DNA of 12,133 nt, taken from contig JARXAV010000055.1 of assembly GCA_029865665.1 (NCBI GenBank), forward strand, positions 1-12,133, written 5' to 3'. The stretch is from Flectobacillus sp. Lineage in GTDB: Bacteria; Bacteroidota; Bacteroidia; Cytophagales; Spirosomataceae. The position numbers and the translations under genes were made by a program. The notes under the pieces are model-generated. The model worked only from the letters and a program-made list of their open reading frames with translations. It was not told the DNA's origin and searched no databases. Shown in pieces: positions 1 through 6,577 of the stretch (within the stretch, counting starts at the first letter, position 1; each line of letters begins with the position of its first letter).

Positions 1-1
1 T

Positions 2-1048
2 AAACTAGTTATTGGACTTCTGATTGTATCTATCCTCGTTTGGTGGATGTACATTTTACAAGAAATCCTCATTTTGATTTCATTTGCAATTCTCTTTTCG
101 CTCTTGTTATTTCCTTTATGCAATAGACTCGAAAAATGGAAGTTTCCACGCACCTTAGCGATTTCGTTGTGCCTAATTATTAGCACAGCCATTGTTGCAG
201 GACTCATCTTTCTTGTTTTCATGCAAATTGCGAATTTTTCTGACGACTTTCCCACCTTTCAGAAAAAAGGTATGGTAATAATTGACAACCTTCAATCTTG
301 GGCTTCTAAATACCTTCAAATCAGTCGTAGAAAACAAGTAACGGAGTTGAGAAAGCAATCGTTGTCCCTGTTGCAAAATGGTGGAACTGTCGTTACCAAC
401 TTCCTTGCCTCAATGGCTAACTCCCTGTCATCGGCAGTATTAGTACCTATTTTGACCTTCTTTTTCCTACTATATCGAGACTTTTTCAAAAAGTTTTTTT
501 ATCGAGTATTTGGGATTAGAAACCGAAAACGAATTGATTTGATTTGTACGAAGATTTATAAAGTCGTTCAAGGATATATCGTGGGATTAATGTCGGTTAT
601 TTTAATTGTAGCAGTCTTAAATACCATTGGCTTAATGATTCTGGGGATAGACTATGCCATTTTCTTCGGAACATTAGCCGCATTTTTGTTACTTATTCCC
701 TACATCGGTATTATGATTGGTTCTTTGCTTCCAATTTTACTTGCTTTAATCACCAAAGATTCTTACCTCTATGCCGTAGGAGTTGCTGGCGTATTCTTCT
801 CGGTACAGTTTTTAGAAGGCAATTTTATTACACCGTATATTGTAGGCTCAAAAGTAAGTGTAAATCCTCTCGCTGCTATGATTGGCTTGGTACTTGGCGG
901 ACAACTTTGGGGTATCTCAGGGTTGATTTTAGCTCTTCCTTTCATTGCCATTTTGAAAGTAATTTTCGACCACGTAGATGCCTTAAAACCTTATGGATAC
1001 TTACTTGGAGAAGCTGAAGTGAAAGACGGCGGGGCTCTATTAGACTAA
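2..1048 (+). CDS. AI-2E family transporter (5' end outside window)
   Basis: This is an integral inner-membrane protein of the AI-2E/PerM transporter family. Members include exporters of autoinducer-2 and Na+/H+ antiporters, so the substrate cannot be given here. The frame is open from base 2, and the residues before the first ATG (base 47) are a hydrophobic helix continuous with the rest. The real start therefore lies upstream of the window, probably by only ten or so residues given a family length near 350-370 aa; 348 residues are visible. Family features are a pair of N-terminal helices, a soluble amphipathic region (about residues 70-130), the VPILTFFFLLYRD helix, the IPYIGIMIGSLLP segment, the NFITPYIVGSKVSVNPLAAM loop and a final ALPFIAILKV helix. 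No T-rich terminator follows the stop. The start is not visible; the family call is secure. Confidence 0.9.
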   Translation, partial: KLVIGLLIVSILVWWMYILQEILILISFAILFSLLLFPLCNRLEKWKFPRTLAISLCLIISTAIVAGLIFLVFMQIANFSDDFPTFQKKGMVIIDNLQSWASKYLQISRRKQVTELRKQSLSLLQNGGTVVTNFLASMANSLSSAVLVPILTFFFLLYRDFFKKFFYRVFGIRNRKRIDLICTKIYKVVQGYIVGLMSVILIVAVLNTIGLMILGIDYAIFFGTLAAFLLLIPYIGIMIGSLLPILLALITKDSYLYAVGVAGVFFSVQFLEGNFITPYIVGSKVSVNPLAAMIGLVLGGQLWGISGLILALPFIAILKVIFDHVDALKPYGYLLGEAEVKDGGALLD

Positions 1049-1092
1049 TTCACTAAAAATCAGTACATTAACCTAAAATATTTGACTTTAAA

Positions 1093-1150
1093 AAGCTTAT
1101 AATCAGCTAAAACTATACAAAAAAGCATAGTTTTAGCTGATTATAAGCTT
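1093..1150. repeat. Perfect 24-bp inverted repeat
   Basis: Positions 1093-1116 and 1127-1150 are perfect reverse complements (24/24), separated by a 10-base A-rich spacer. The arms contain AAGCTT at the outer ends and AGCTAAAAC toward the centre. No T-tract follows on the plus strand, so it does not look like a standard intrinsic terminator of the upstream transporter gene. It forms the first and best-conserved dyad of the phased GCTAAAA array that runs on to 1216. It could be extruded as a hairpin in RNA, but the continuation of the same motif in register favours a protein-binding site. Confidence 0.9.
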
Positions 1151-1217
1151 ATATCTGGCTAAAACATTGTATTTTTACCTACTTTTAGCTAATTATACGA
1201 CTATTCTTTGCTAAAAT
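1105..1217. promoter_or_regulatory. Phased five-site GCTAAAA palindromic array (putative operator)
   Basis: Five exact GCTAAAA heptamers lie in strictly alternating orientation: 1106-1112 (+), 1131-1137 (-), 1158-1164 (+), 1183-1189 (-) and 1210-1216 (+). Same-orientation copies are exactly 52 bp apart and the four dyad axes (1121.5, 1147.5, 1173.5, 1199.5) are exactly 26 bp apart. Flanks are partly conserved: read in each site's own orientation, the 8 bases before the core are TATAATCA, TATAATCA, TATATCTG, TATAATTA and TATTCTTT. The conserved core in diverged spacer sequence looks selected and not like a fresh duplication. The array ends 33 bp before the ATPase ATG. I infer a cooperative operator, perhaps autoregulatory; the binding protein is unknown. 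Confidence 0.6.
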
Positions 1218-1249
1218 TTTCAACAGATAACCATCTAAAAGGAATAGAT

Positions 1250-2668
1250 ATGGAGAAAGTTATTGGAAGAGCGTATGAGAAAACCATTCTCAAAAAAATA
1301 GTGGCTAGTACACAGGCTGAATTTGTAGCAGTGTATGGTCGAAGAAGAGTAGGTAAAACTTTTTTAGTTCGTCAGTTTTTTAATAACGAGTTTACTTTTC
1401 AAATGACAGGGATTGCTAATGTTTCATTAGCACAACAATTAGCCAACTTTCACAATGCCTATCTTAGTTATTCAACTACTCATCAAGCCGTTCCCAAAGA
1501 CTGGTTTGAAGCATTTCAATATCTGAAAGAGTTGATAACAGAAAGCTCCAACGATAAAAAAGTAATTTTCATTGATGAATTACCTTGGTTAGATACTCCT
1601 CGCTCGAACTTTGTTTCGGCACTAGAGCATTTTTGGAATAGCTTTGGAGCTCATCAAGATGGCTTAACATTTATTGTTTGTGGTTCGGCAGCATCTTGGA
1701 TGCTTAATAAATTAATCAACAATAAAGGCGGTTTACATAATCGAATCACTAAAAAAATTGAATTACATCCCTTCTCTCTTCCAGAAGTTGAACAATATTT
1801 AATAGCCAAAAACATTTATTTAGACCGCTATCAAATTCTTCAACTCTATTTTGTAATGGGTGGTATTCCTTTCTATCTGAACGAAATAGAAGAAGGCTTG
1901 AGTGCATTTCAACTGATTGATAAAATTTGTTTTTCTTCAAATGGACTTCTTTGGTCTGAGTATTCCAACTTATTCCAATCGCTTTTTGACGAAGCATCGG
2001 TACATTTAGCAGTCATTGAAATACTAAGTAATAAAGCAAAGGGGATGACACGAGAAGAGCTTATTAAACAAGGCAAATTAACCAATGGAGGCTCATTGAC
2101 CAACGTATTAAAAGAGTTAGAAGCTAGTGGGTTTATTAAACGCTACCTCCCATTTAATCATAAACTGGCAAATAGCCTTTTTCAATTAACAGACCCCTAT
2201 TCCTTATTCTATCATAAATTCATCAAGAATGCCAGAGCAACAGGTGAAAACACATGGATAAATCAACTGAATAGCCCTAAATGGAGAGCTTGGAGTGGCT
2301 ATGCGTTTGAATATGTATGTATGAGCCATATTGAGCATATCAAGAAAGCATTGGGAATCCAAGGGATATATACCGAAATTTCATCTTGGGTAAGTAAACA
2401 GCATGAACAGGGAGCGCAAATTGACTTATTAATTGATAGAAAAGATAATGTGATTACAATTTGTGAAATCAAGTATAGTATTGACCCGTATGAAATCACC
2501 AAATCGTATGCAGACAGCCTAAGAAACAAATTGAGTGCGTTTAGAAGTGAATCGAAAACTCGTAAAACAATTTTCTTGGCAATGATTAGCACCTTTGGGA
2601 TAAAAGAAAATAAACACTCCCTAGGGCTTGTTCAAAATAATATCACGATGGATGCCTTGTTTACCTAG
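1250..2668 (+). CDS. P-loop ATPase with C-terminal PD-(D/E)xK nuclease-like domain
   Basis: This cytoplasmic protein (472 aa from ATG 1250) belongs to the archaeal-type ATPase/DUF234 family of stand-alone AAA-like ATPases, a group of largely unknown function that is abundant in archaea and Bacteroidota. Visible features are Walker A YGRRRVGKT (about residues 30-38), Walker B KVIFIDELPWLD (about 104-115), a sensor-like VCGSAASWM segment (about 144-152), a winged-helix-like middle region (about 260-310, with MTREELIKQG), and a C-terminal domain with QIDLLID followed by ICEIKYS. The last two fit the D and ExK of a PD-(D/E)xK fold, so a nuclease or nuclease-like activity is possible. I chose ATG 1250 over TTG 1208 because AAGGA lies 6 bases upstream and the family pattern begins at EKVIGRAYE. 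The gene stands alone downstream of the GCTAAAA array. Its DNA role is inferred. Confidence 0.87.
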   Translation: MEKVIGRAYEKTILKKIVASTQAEFVAVYGRRRVGKTFLVRQFFNNEFTFQMTGIANVSLAQQLANFHNAYLSYSTTHQAVPKDWFEAFQYLKELITESSNDKKVIFIDELPWLDTPRSNFVSALEHFWNSFGAHQDGLTFIVCGSAASWMLNKLINNKGGLHNRITKKIELHPFSLPEVEQYLIAKNIYLDRYQILQLYFVMGGIPFYLNEIEEGLSAFQLIDKICFSSNGLLWSEYSNLFQSLFDEASVHLAVIEILSNKAKGMTREELIKQGKLTNGGSLTNVLKELEASGFIKRYLPFNHKLANSLFQLTDPYSLFYHKFIKNARATGENTWINQLNSPKWRAWSGYAFEYVCMSHIEHIKKALGIQGIYTEISSWVSKQHEQGAQIDLLIDRKDNVITICEIKYSIDPYEITKSYADSLRNKLSAFRSESKTRKTIFLAMISTFGIKENKHSLGLVQNNITMDALFT

Positions 2669-2693
2669 TTTTATACGTAAAAACTAGGTAAAC
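2659..2693. terminator. Hairpin between convergent genes, probable bidirectional terminator
   Basis: Arms 2659-2672 and 2680-2693 are perfect 14-base reverse complements with a 7-base loop. The left arm contains the TAG stop of the ATPase gene (2666-2668), and the right arm ends 10 bases from the stop of the convergent response-regulator gene. Only a short TTT follows on the plus strand and no T-tract on the minus strand, so the termination call rests on position and stem. Confidence 0.55.
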
Positions 2694-2702
2694 TTTCACC
2701 TC

Positions 2703-3440
2703 CTACAAACTCAATAATTCTTTAAAACGAATGGCTTGACGACGAGAAATTTCAATCTTTTCACCACTATCACGCAAGGTAACTTGTAACCCTCCCGAAA
2801 ACCACGGCTCAATTTTAGCAATGAATTTAAGGTTAATAATGTGTTTACGATTAGCACGGAAGAAAACTTTGGGGTCTAGGCGGTCTTCTAAGGCATTCAA
2901 CGATTTCAGCACCAATGGCTTCTGGTCGTCAAAATATAGCCTAACATAGTTACCCATTGATTCAAAAAGGCGTACGTTTCCAAGACGAACAAACCAGCAT
3001 TTTTCCCCATCTTTCACGAATACTTGATCGTTTTCGCTCAGTAATGCGGTATTTTCTTTGACAGATTCCGTAATTTTTTTCTGACGGTCAAACTCCTCCT
3101 CTACCTTTTGAACAGCCTCACTCAAGCGATGCAATTCAATTGGTTTCAAGAGATAATCAAGAGCATTGAATTCAAAGGCTTTTATCGCATATTCGTCATA
3201 AGCGGTCGTAAAAATGACTTCAGGCACATTGCCATCCAATTCTGCCAATAAATCAAACCCTGTTTTTCCTGGCATTTGAATATCCAAGAACAACAAATCA
3301 GGATGTAATTCGTCGATTAACTGCATCGCCTCATCGGCATTAGCCGCTTCTCCAACGATATTAATTTTTGGGAAATTTTCTAATAAACGTTTTAATTCAT
3401 TTCTTGCCAGACGTTCATCGTCCACAATAATTGCTTTCAT
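2703..3440 (-). CDS. LytTR-family response regulator
   Basis: This is a cytoplasmic two-component transcription factor of 245 aa, the usual length for the LytR/AlgR group. The receiver domain (residues 1-120) has the acidic pair D7-D8, phospho-acceptor D53 in the FLDIQMPG motif, T78/T79 and K99 in the LLKP motif. After a charged linker comes a LytTR DNA-binding domain (about 137-243), with GNYVRLYF, FFRANRKHIIN and ISRRQAIRFKELL typical of the family. The histidine kinase gene lies upstream on the same strand, 187 bp away, so the two form a kinase-regulator pair and perhaps one transcript. No target operon is evident in the window. Confidence 0.93.
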   Translation of the reverse strand: MKAIIVDDERLARNELKRLLENFPKINIVGEAANADEAMQLIDELHPDLLFLDIQMPGKTGFDLLAELDGNVPEVIFTTAYDEYAIKAFEFNALDYLLKPIELHRLSEAVQKVEEEFDRQKKITESVKENTALLSENDQVFVKDGEKCWFVRLGNVRLFESMGNYVRLYFDDQKPLVLKSLNALEDRLDPKVFFRANRKHIINLKFIAKIEPWFSGGLQVTLRDSGEKIEISRRQAIRFKELLSL

Positions 3441-3478
3441 ATTCTTAGTATTTTTTGTTCGGTTCTAGTAAGTCCTTG

Positions 3479-3506
3479 ATGAATGTATAATGATGAATGC
3501 GTAATG
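3479..3506. repeat. Four-copy heptanucleotide tandem repeat
   Basis: Four consecutive 7-mers fit NNNAATG on the plus strand (ATGAATG TATAATG ATGAATG CGTAATG), equal to CATTNNN on the minus strand. They sit in the non-coding gap between the response regulator and histidine kinase genes. A weaker set of related heptads (AACATTC AAAATTC AACTTCT) occupies 3602-3622 at the other end of the gap. On opposite strands the two sets share a rough TTGA...GAATGT pattern. This may be a short degenerate repeat element inserted between the genes; function is unknown. Confidence 0.6.
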
Positions 3507-3627
3507 GTCAATACTCCGTCCCATTTTGTTCACCTTGAATTCAGAAGCTACTACATCTCCCTCATAAAGACCTAATAACCCGTTAATTGAATCCAAAATC
3601 TAACATTCAAAATTCAACTTCTCTACT

Positions 3628-4662
3628 TTATTTCGGTAATGGAATTTTAATTTCAGCGGTTACTACATTTTCGGAAGCCTGATAAATCGAAAAGGTAGAT
3701 AATGAGCCAAAGAGCAATTCTAAGCGATGTGCTGTATTTTCAAGACCAAAACCACCCGAATCGGTTGTCTCTAAGATACCTGTGTTGCTAATCAACATAA
3801 TCAGATAACCTTGTTCAATTTTGGATTCTAGGCGAACAAAGCCCCCTTTTACAGGCTTGGAAACACCGTGTTTTATGGCATTTTCTACCAATGTTTGCAA
3901 CAACATCGGAGGCACTTGATAAATCAAGGTTTCACTGGAAATGTCTTTTTCTACTCGCAGTCGTTCTTCATATCGAATTTTTTCGAGGGCCAAATAATCT
4001 TCTACCGTCCGAAGCTCCTCCGACAAAGCTACTGTTTTTCGACGATCCGCCAAGAGCGAACTCCGCAAGATATTCGATAACTGCGTAACGGCCTTTTGGG
4101 CTTTAGTTGGGTCTTCTAAAATCAAGGCTCTGATGCTATTGAGTGCATTGAACATAAAATGAGGATTCATCTGAGCTCTCAAGACCTTCGATTCAGTTTC
4201 TCGTACCGAAGACTCCAATTTTAGCTTCTCTACTTCCACCTCTGATTTTCGTTCAAAATAGTGCGACGCATAGTAAAAGAGCGTCCAAATCATTAAAGGT
4301 TTAATGAAAAAGAAAATATATTGTAAAATAAAAAACGGCGACCAAAAATTAACATGTTCACGATCTTTCAGTAAATAAGCATCAATCGGTAAATTCACCA
4401 AAACCATCAGGAAAGACATCAGAAAGACAGCCCCAATAATACGAGGAATCACCAAATTAATGGGCATCTCTACCCAATCAAATTTACGAATGATTTTTCT
4501 GAATTTATGAGTTAATACAATGGCTAATACCGTATCAATAATGGTCATAATGAACCAATCAATTGACCAGCCATAACTATTTATATAAATGAGTGCTTCA
4601 TTAGCCAGCCACGATAACCAGCCAAGCGTTTGCAACATCCAATACAACTTTGCTCTTGACAT
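3628..4662 (-). CDS. LytS-type sensor histidine kinase (His_kinase/PF06580 family)
   Basis: This 344-aa inner-membrane sensor kinase has an N-terminal half with four hydrophobic segments (about residues 10-28, 36-52, 68-90 and 108-132) and only short loops, so there is no sizeable periplasmic sensor domain. A coiled-coil-like EVEVEKLKLESSVRETESK linker (about 141-159) leads to the phospho-accepting motif MNPHFMFNALN with His168. The ATPase domain shows the N-box LVENAIKHG (258-266) and the G-box GGFGLENTAHRL (303-314). This architecture is the standard Bacteroidota partner of LytTR regulators, and such a regulator follows on the same strand. The signal is unknown; membrane-state or small lipophilic cues are possible given the lack of an extracytoplasmic domain, but that is inference. 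Confidence 0.92.
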   Translation of the reverse strand: MSRAKLYWMLQTLGWLSWLANEALIYINSYGWSIDWFIMTIIDTVLAIVLTHKFRKIIRKFDWVEMPINLVIPRIIGAVFLMSFLMVLVNLPIDAYLLKDREHVNFWSPFFILQYIFFFIKPLMIWTLFYYASHYFERKSEVEVEKLKLESSVRETESKVLRAQMNPHFMFNALNSIRALILEDPTKAQKAVTQLSNILRSSLLADRRKTVALSEELRTVEDYLALEKIRYEERLRVEKDISSETLIYQVPPMLLQTLVENAIKHGVSKPVKGGFVRLESKIEQGYLIMLISNTGILETTDSGGFGLENTAHRLELLFGSLSTFSIYQASENVVTAEIKIPLPK

Positions 4663-4783
4663 ACATACTAGGATAAACTTGTTGAGTGTTAGGATTGCTC
4701 ACAAGTTAGTAAAAGAAAGAAAAAGAAAGGTCTAAAAATGACTAAGTGGAAAAACTGCTGGATAAATGGTTTATAACGTAGTC

Positions 4784-4838
4784 GAAAAAAAAGTAGTCAG
4801 TAAAAACGCCATTCAATGGATGGATTTTTACTGACTAC
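4784..4838 (-). terminator. Intrinsic terminator of the histidine phosphatase gene
   Basis: Perfect 14-base arms lie at 4793-4806 and 4825-4838, with a small CCATT/AATGG inner stem (4809-4819). Read on the minus strand the hairpin is followed at once by eight T (complement of A 4785-4792), the classic rho-independent layout. It lies 20 bases beyond the stop of the minus-strand phosphatase gene and upstream of the histidine kinase gene, so it insulates the two. Confidence 0.9.
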
Positions 4839-4858
4839 TCAAAATATCATTCATACAA

Positions 4859-5524
4859 TTATGCTTCGAAATTTTCCAGCCCAAATAAGTGAGAAACATC
4901 ACATTCTAATTCGGCAAAGAATTTTCCTGTTTCATAATCATAAATTAATTTATACAAACATAAGTTAGCGTGTGGAAAGCTATCCATCTCATGCAGAGGA
5001 CGTTCCAAAAGCATGGTCAACAAAATACGTATAGCTCTACCGTGCATTGCTACCAATACCACTTCTTCTTCTGGACGAGATAGGATTAAATCAAAAACAG
5101 GCTTTTGACGATTGATAACGTCTTGAGGGCTTTCGCCACCTTCGGCAGGCATGGCTGTATTTCCAGAAACCCAATTATCAATCAAATTAGCATAATACGA
5201 ATCATCTTTACTATTTGGAATTTTGCCTTCACGAATCCCCCAACTAATCTCATTTAAGCCCTCATGTTGTTCCCAAGTTAGCCCATCTTCAATAAAACCA
5301 TTGACAGATTGATGCGTTCTTTTTAAGGCAGAAGTATAAACTTTATGGAAAGGCACTTGTTTGTAAGCCTCATAAAAAGCTGCTGCTTGGGCTTGCCCTA
5401 ATTCGTTCAAATCAGAATCAATCCCACTTCCTTGCACAACACCCTGACGATTACAAGCGGTTTCGCCATGGCGGATAAGATATATTGTTTTTTGTGTTGG
5501 TTTATCTCCTTGATTATTAGTCAT
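4859..5524 (-). CDS. Histidine phosphatase family protein (phosphoglycerate mutase superfamily)
   Basis: This cytoplasmic phosphatase/mutase-superfamily protein has 221 aa. The catalytic set is complete: the nucleophile motif LIRHGET with R18 and H19, the second pocket Arg in ALKRT (R69), the acid/base Glu in LNEISWG (E92), and the second His in AMHGRAI (H161). Its length and the EGGES segment resemble broad-specificity phosphatases of the GpmB/CobC type more than glycolytic phosphoglycerate mutase, which is longer. The exact substrate cannot be read from sequence. The gene is monocistronic by context: a clear terminator lies downstream, and a TAnnTTTG box is 32 bases upstream of the start. 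ATG 5524 is the only plausible start, with no Shine-Dalgarno motif, as is common in this phylum. Confidence 0.9.
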   Translation of the reverse strand: MTNNQGDKPTQKTIYLIRHGETACNRQGVVQGSGIDSDLNELGQAQAAAFYEAYKQVPFHKVYTSALKRTHQSVNGFIEDGLTWEQHEGLNEISWGIREGKIPNSKDDSYYANLIDNWVSGNTAMPAEGGESPQDVINRQKPVFDLILSRPEEEVVLVAMHGRAIRILLTMLLERPLHEMDSFPHANLCLYKLIYDYETGKFFAELECDVSHLFGLENFEA

Positions 5525-5555
5525 AAATTCAATCGTATTAGTATGAAATTTTACG

Positions 5556-5563
5556 CAAAAGTA
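5556..5563 (-). promoter_or_regulatory. Bacteroidota -7 box upstream of histidine phosphatase
   Basis: The minus strand reads TACTTTTG, an exact match to the Bacteroidota -7 consensus TAnnTTTG, 32 bases upstream of the phosphatase ATG. No convincing -33 TTTG was found at 19-21 bases further upstream, so the call is tentative. Confidence 0.45.
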
Positions 5564-5646
5564 CGGTTTTTAGACTGTAATATTCTTGCTTTTCAGAAGC
5601 TAATTTGAAAATTTAATTTTTTTATGGTTTCTATCTATTTATTTTA

Positions 5647-5654
5647 TATCTTTG
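5647..5654 (+). promoter_or_regulatory. Exact TAnnTTTG -7 box, plus strand
   Basis: TATCTTTG matches the Bacteroidota -7 consensus exactly. It lies 44 bases before the ATG of a 25-codon frame and about 310 bases before the thioesterase start. No clear -33 TTTG precedes it. In AT-rich DNA an exact match can arise by chance. Confidence 0.3.
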
Positions 5655-5698
5655 AGTATTCACAAGAATGTATCCTTATCTTTTATAGACATCAAAAT

Positions 5699-5776
5699 AT
5701 GTTAACCCAATCTTTTGATGCTCCGTCGTTTACTTACTTACAAAACATGCCTAAGAGTTGCGAAGTAGTTAAATAG
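5699..5776 (+). CDS. Possible 25-aa small ORF
   Basis: An ATG-initiated frame of 25 codons plus TAG begins MLTQSFDAP and ends KSCEVVK. An exact -7 promoter match lies 44 bases upstream, at a fitting distance for a short leader. The peptide has no signal sequence or membrane segment and resembles nothing I recognise. A frame this short is easily random, so the case rests only on promoter placement. It could be a small protein, a leader peptide for the thioesterase, or nothing. Confidence 0.15.
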   Translation: MLTQSFDAPSFTYLQNMPKSCEVVK

Positions 5777-5908
5777 TCGTATTTTAAAATTATACTTTTC
5801 GTTCGCTCATTACGTAGTAGAATGTTACTAATAATCTTGTAAAGATTAACCACTTTTGAAACTATCCATCTCCTTGTTATCGTTCTGATAATAGAGGTGT
5901 TCTTGGTA

Positions 5909-5939
5909 TTTTAAAGGCTGGAATATTTTTCAAATTTTG
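5909..5939 (+). promoter_or_regulatory. Promoter-like pair upstream of thioesterase
   Basis: AAATTTTG (5932-5939) matches TAnnTTTG except at the first base. TTTT (5909-5912) lies 19 bases upstream where TTTG is expected. The implied start of transcription is about 20 bases before the thioesterase ATG, a usual leader length. Both boxes are imperfect. Confidence 0.3.
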
Positions 5940-5965
5940 TAACATTTTAAAGATTTACCGTATCA

Positions 5966-6388
5966 ATGATTAATACAAGCTATACGCTAGAGGAGTTAAA
6001 CAAGTTCGGTCAAAATAGTTTGGCTGGCCACGTTGGAATCGAATTTATCAGTATCGAGTCAGATTGCTTAATTGCAAAAATGCCCGTAGATAAACGTACC
6101 CAACAACCATTTGGTTTATTACACGGTGGAGCATCGGCAGTATTGGCTGAAACCATTGGAAGTGTAGCCTCTTGGCTTTGTTTAGAAGACCCTAGTAAAC
6201 AAGTAGCCGTCGGTGTTGAAATCAATGCCAATCATTTAAAATCTGCTCGTGATGGATATGTATATGCTAAATGTATGCCCCTACGTTTAGGCAGGAATAC
6301 CCATGTTTGGGACATCCGTATTACAAACGAAAACGAAGAATTGGTTTGCGTAAGCAGACTAACGACCATGATTATTGAAAAAAAGTAA
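5966..6388 (+). CDS. Hotdog-fold acyl-CoA thioesterase, probable DHNA-CoA hydrolase (MenI-like)
   Basis: This 140-aa cytoplasmic protein belongs to the PaaI/YdiI/EntH hotdog thioesterase family and is full length. The signature GLLHGGASAVLAETIGS (50-66) gives Q47, H53 and catalytic E62, which sit one residue before Q48, H54 and E63 of E. coli YdiI (MenI). From family knowledge, MenI hydrolyses 1,4-dihydroxy-2-naphthoyl-CoA in menaquinone biosynthesis. The next gene on the same strand is an isochorismate synthase, the first committed enzyme of that pathway, which favours MenI over the enterobactin proofreading enzyme EntH; no siderophore genes are present in the window. The N-terminal 20 residues are less conserved. 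Start ATG 5966 gives the standard length. Family is certain; substrate is inferred from context. Confidence 0.88.
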   Translation: MINTSYTLEELNKFGQNSLAGHVGIEFISIESDCLIAKMPVDKRTQQPFGLLHGGASAVLAETIGSVASWLCLEDPSKQVAVGVEINANHLKSARDGYVYAKCMPLRLGRNTHVWDIRITNENEELVCVSRLTTMIIEKK

Positions 6389-6431
6389 GAAGTACCCAAT
6401 ACAACCCTAACAGTAAAAATAACCCAAAAGC

Positions 6432-6458
6432 GTAACATTAATGGAAACATTATGTTAC
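6432..6458 (+). other. Hairpin with GAAA tetraloop between thioesterase and isochorismate synthase genes
   Basis: GTAACAT(T)AATG and CATTATGTTAC pair over 11 bp with one bulged T, closed by a GAAA loop. It sits 44 bases after the thioesterase stop. A T-run (6485-6492) follows only 26 bases later, so it is not a canonical terminator. The rest of the 189-bp gap shows no gene. It may be an attenuating or mRNA-processing structure, or chance. Confidence 0.4.
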
Positions 6459-6577
6459 AAATTAAAATGAAATCCATCTATGCTATTTTTTTAATAGAAT
6501 AGTTGTGTTTCGGCGATTACTGACCCCATAAAAAACTAGTAAAACTAAAAAGCGTAATTCGTACGCATGTAAAGAGT

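Larger units (their letters stand above)
5525..5965. other. 441-bp divergent intergenic region
   Basis: This AT-rich stretch separates the divergent phosphatase and thioesterase genes. It holds a minus-strand -7 box for the phosphatase (5556-5563), a plus-strand exact TAnnTTTG (5647-5654) followed by a 25-codon open frame (5699-5776), a small dyad TAATCTT-GTA-AAGATTA (5832-5848), and a weaker promoter-like pair near 5909-5939 for the thioesterase. No recognisable degraded gene was seen. Confidence 0.6.

Noticed and set aside
1093..1150. Perfect inverted repeat as an intrinsic terminator or as insertion-sequence ends
   Set aside because: No T-tract follows, the arms are only 10 bases apart with no transposase between, and the motif continues in phase to 1216.
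1105..1217. Array as a CRISPR
   Set aside because: The repeated unit is a 7-base core in alternating orientation, with no long direct repeats and no cas genes in the window.
1208..1249. Upstream TTG start extending the ATPase by 14 residues
   Set aside because: It overlaps the fifth GCTAAAA site, and ATG 1250 has an AAGGA ribosome-binding motif and matches where the family's conserved N-terminus begins.
3465..3596. 43-codon TTG-initiated frame on the minus strand between kinase and regulator genes
   Set aside because: It starts at a rare codon, its C-terminal part is translated heptad repeat, and an open frame of this size is not unusual by chance; kept only as part of a finding.
4678..4705. 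Imperfect dyad CTTGTTGAG/CTCACAAG upstream of the kinase gene
   Set aside because: The arms need a bulge and the sequence has no clear promoter nearby; too weak to list as an operator.
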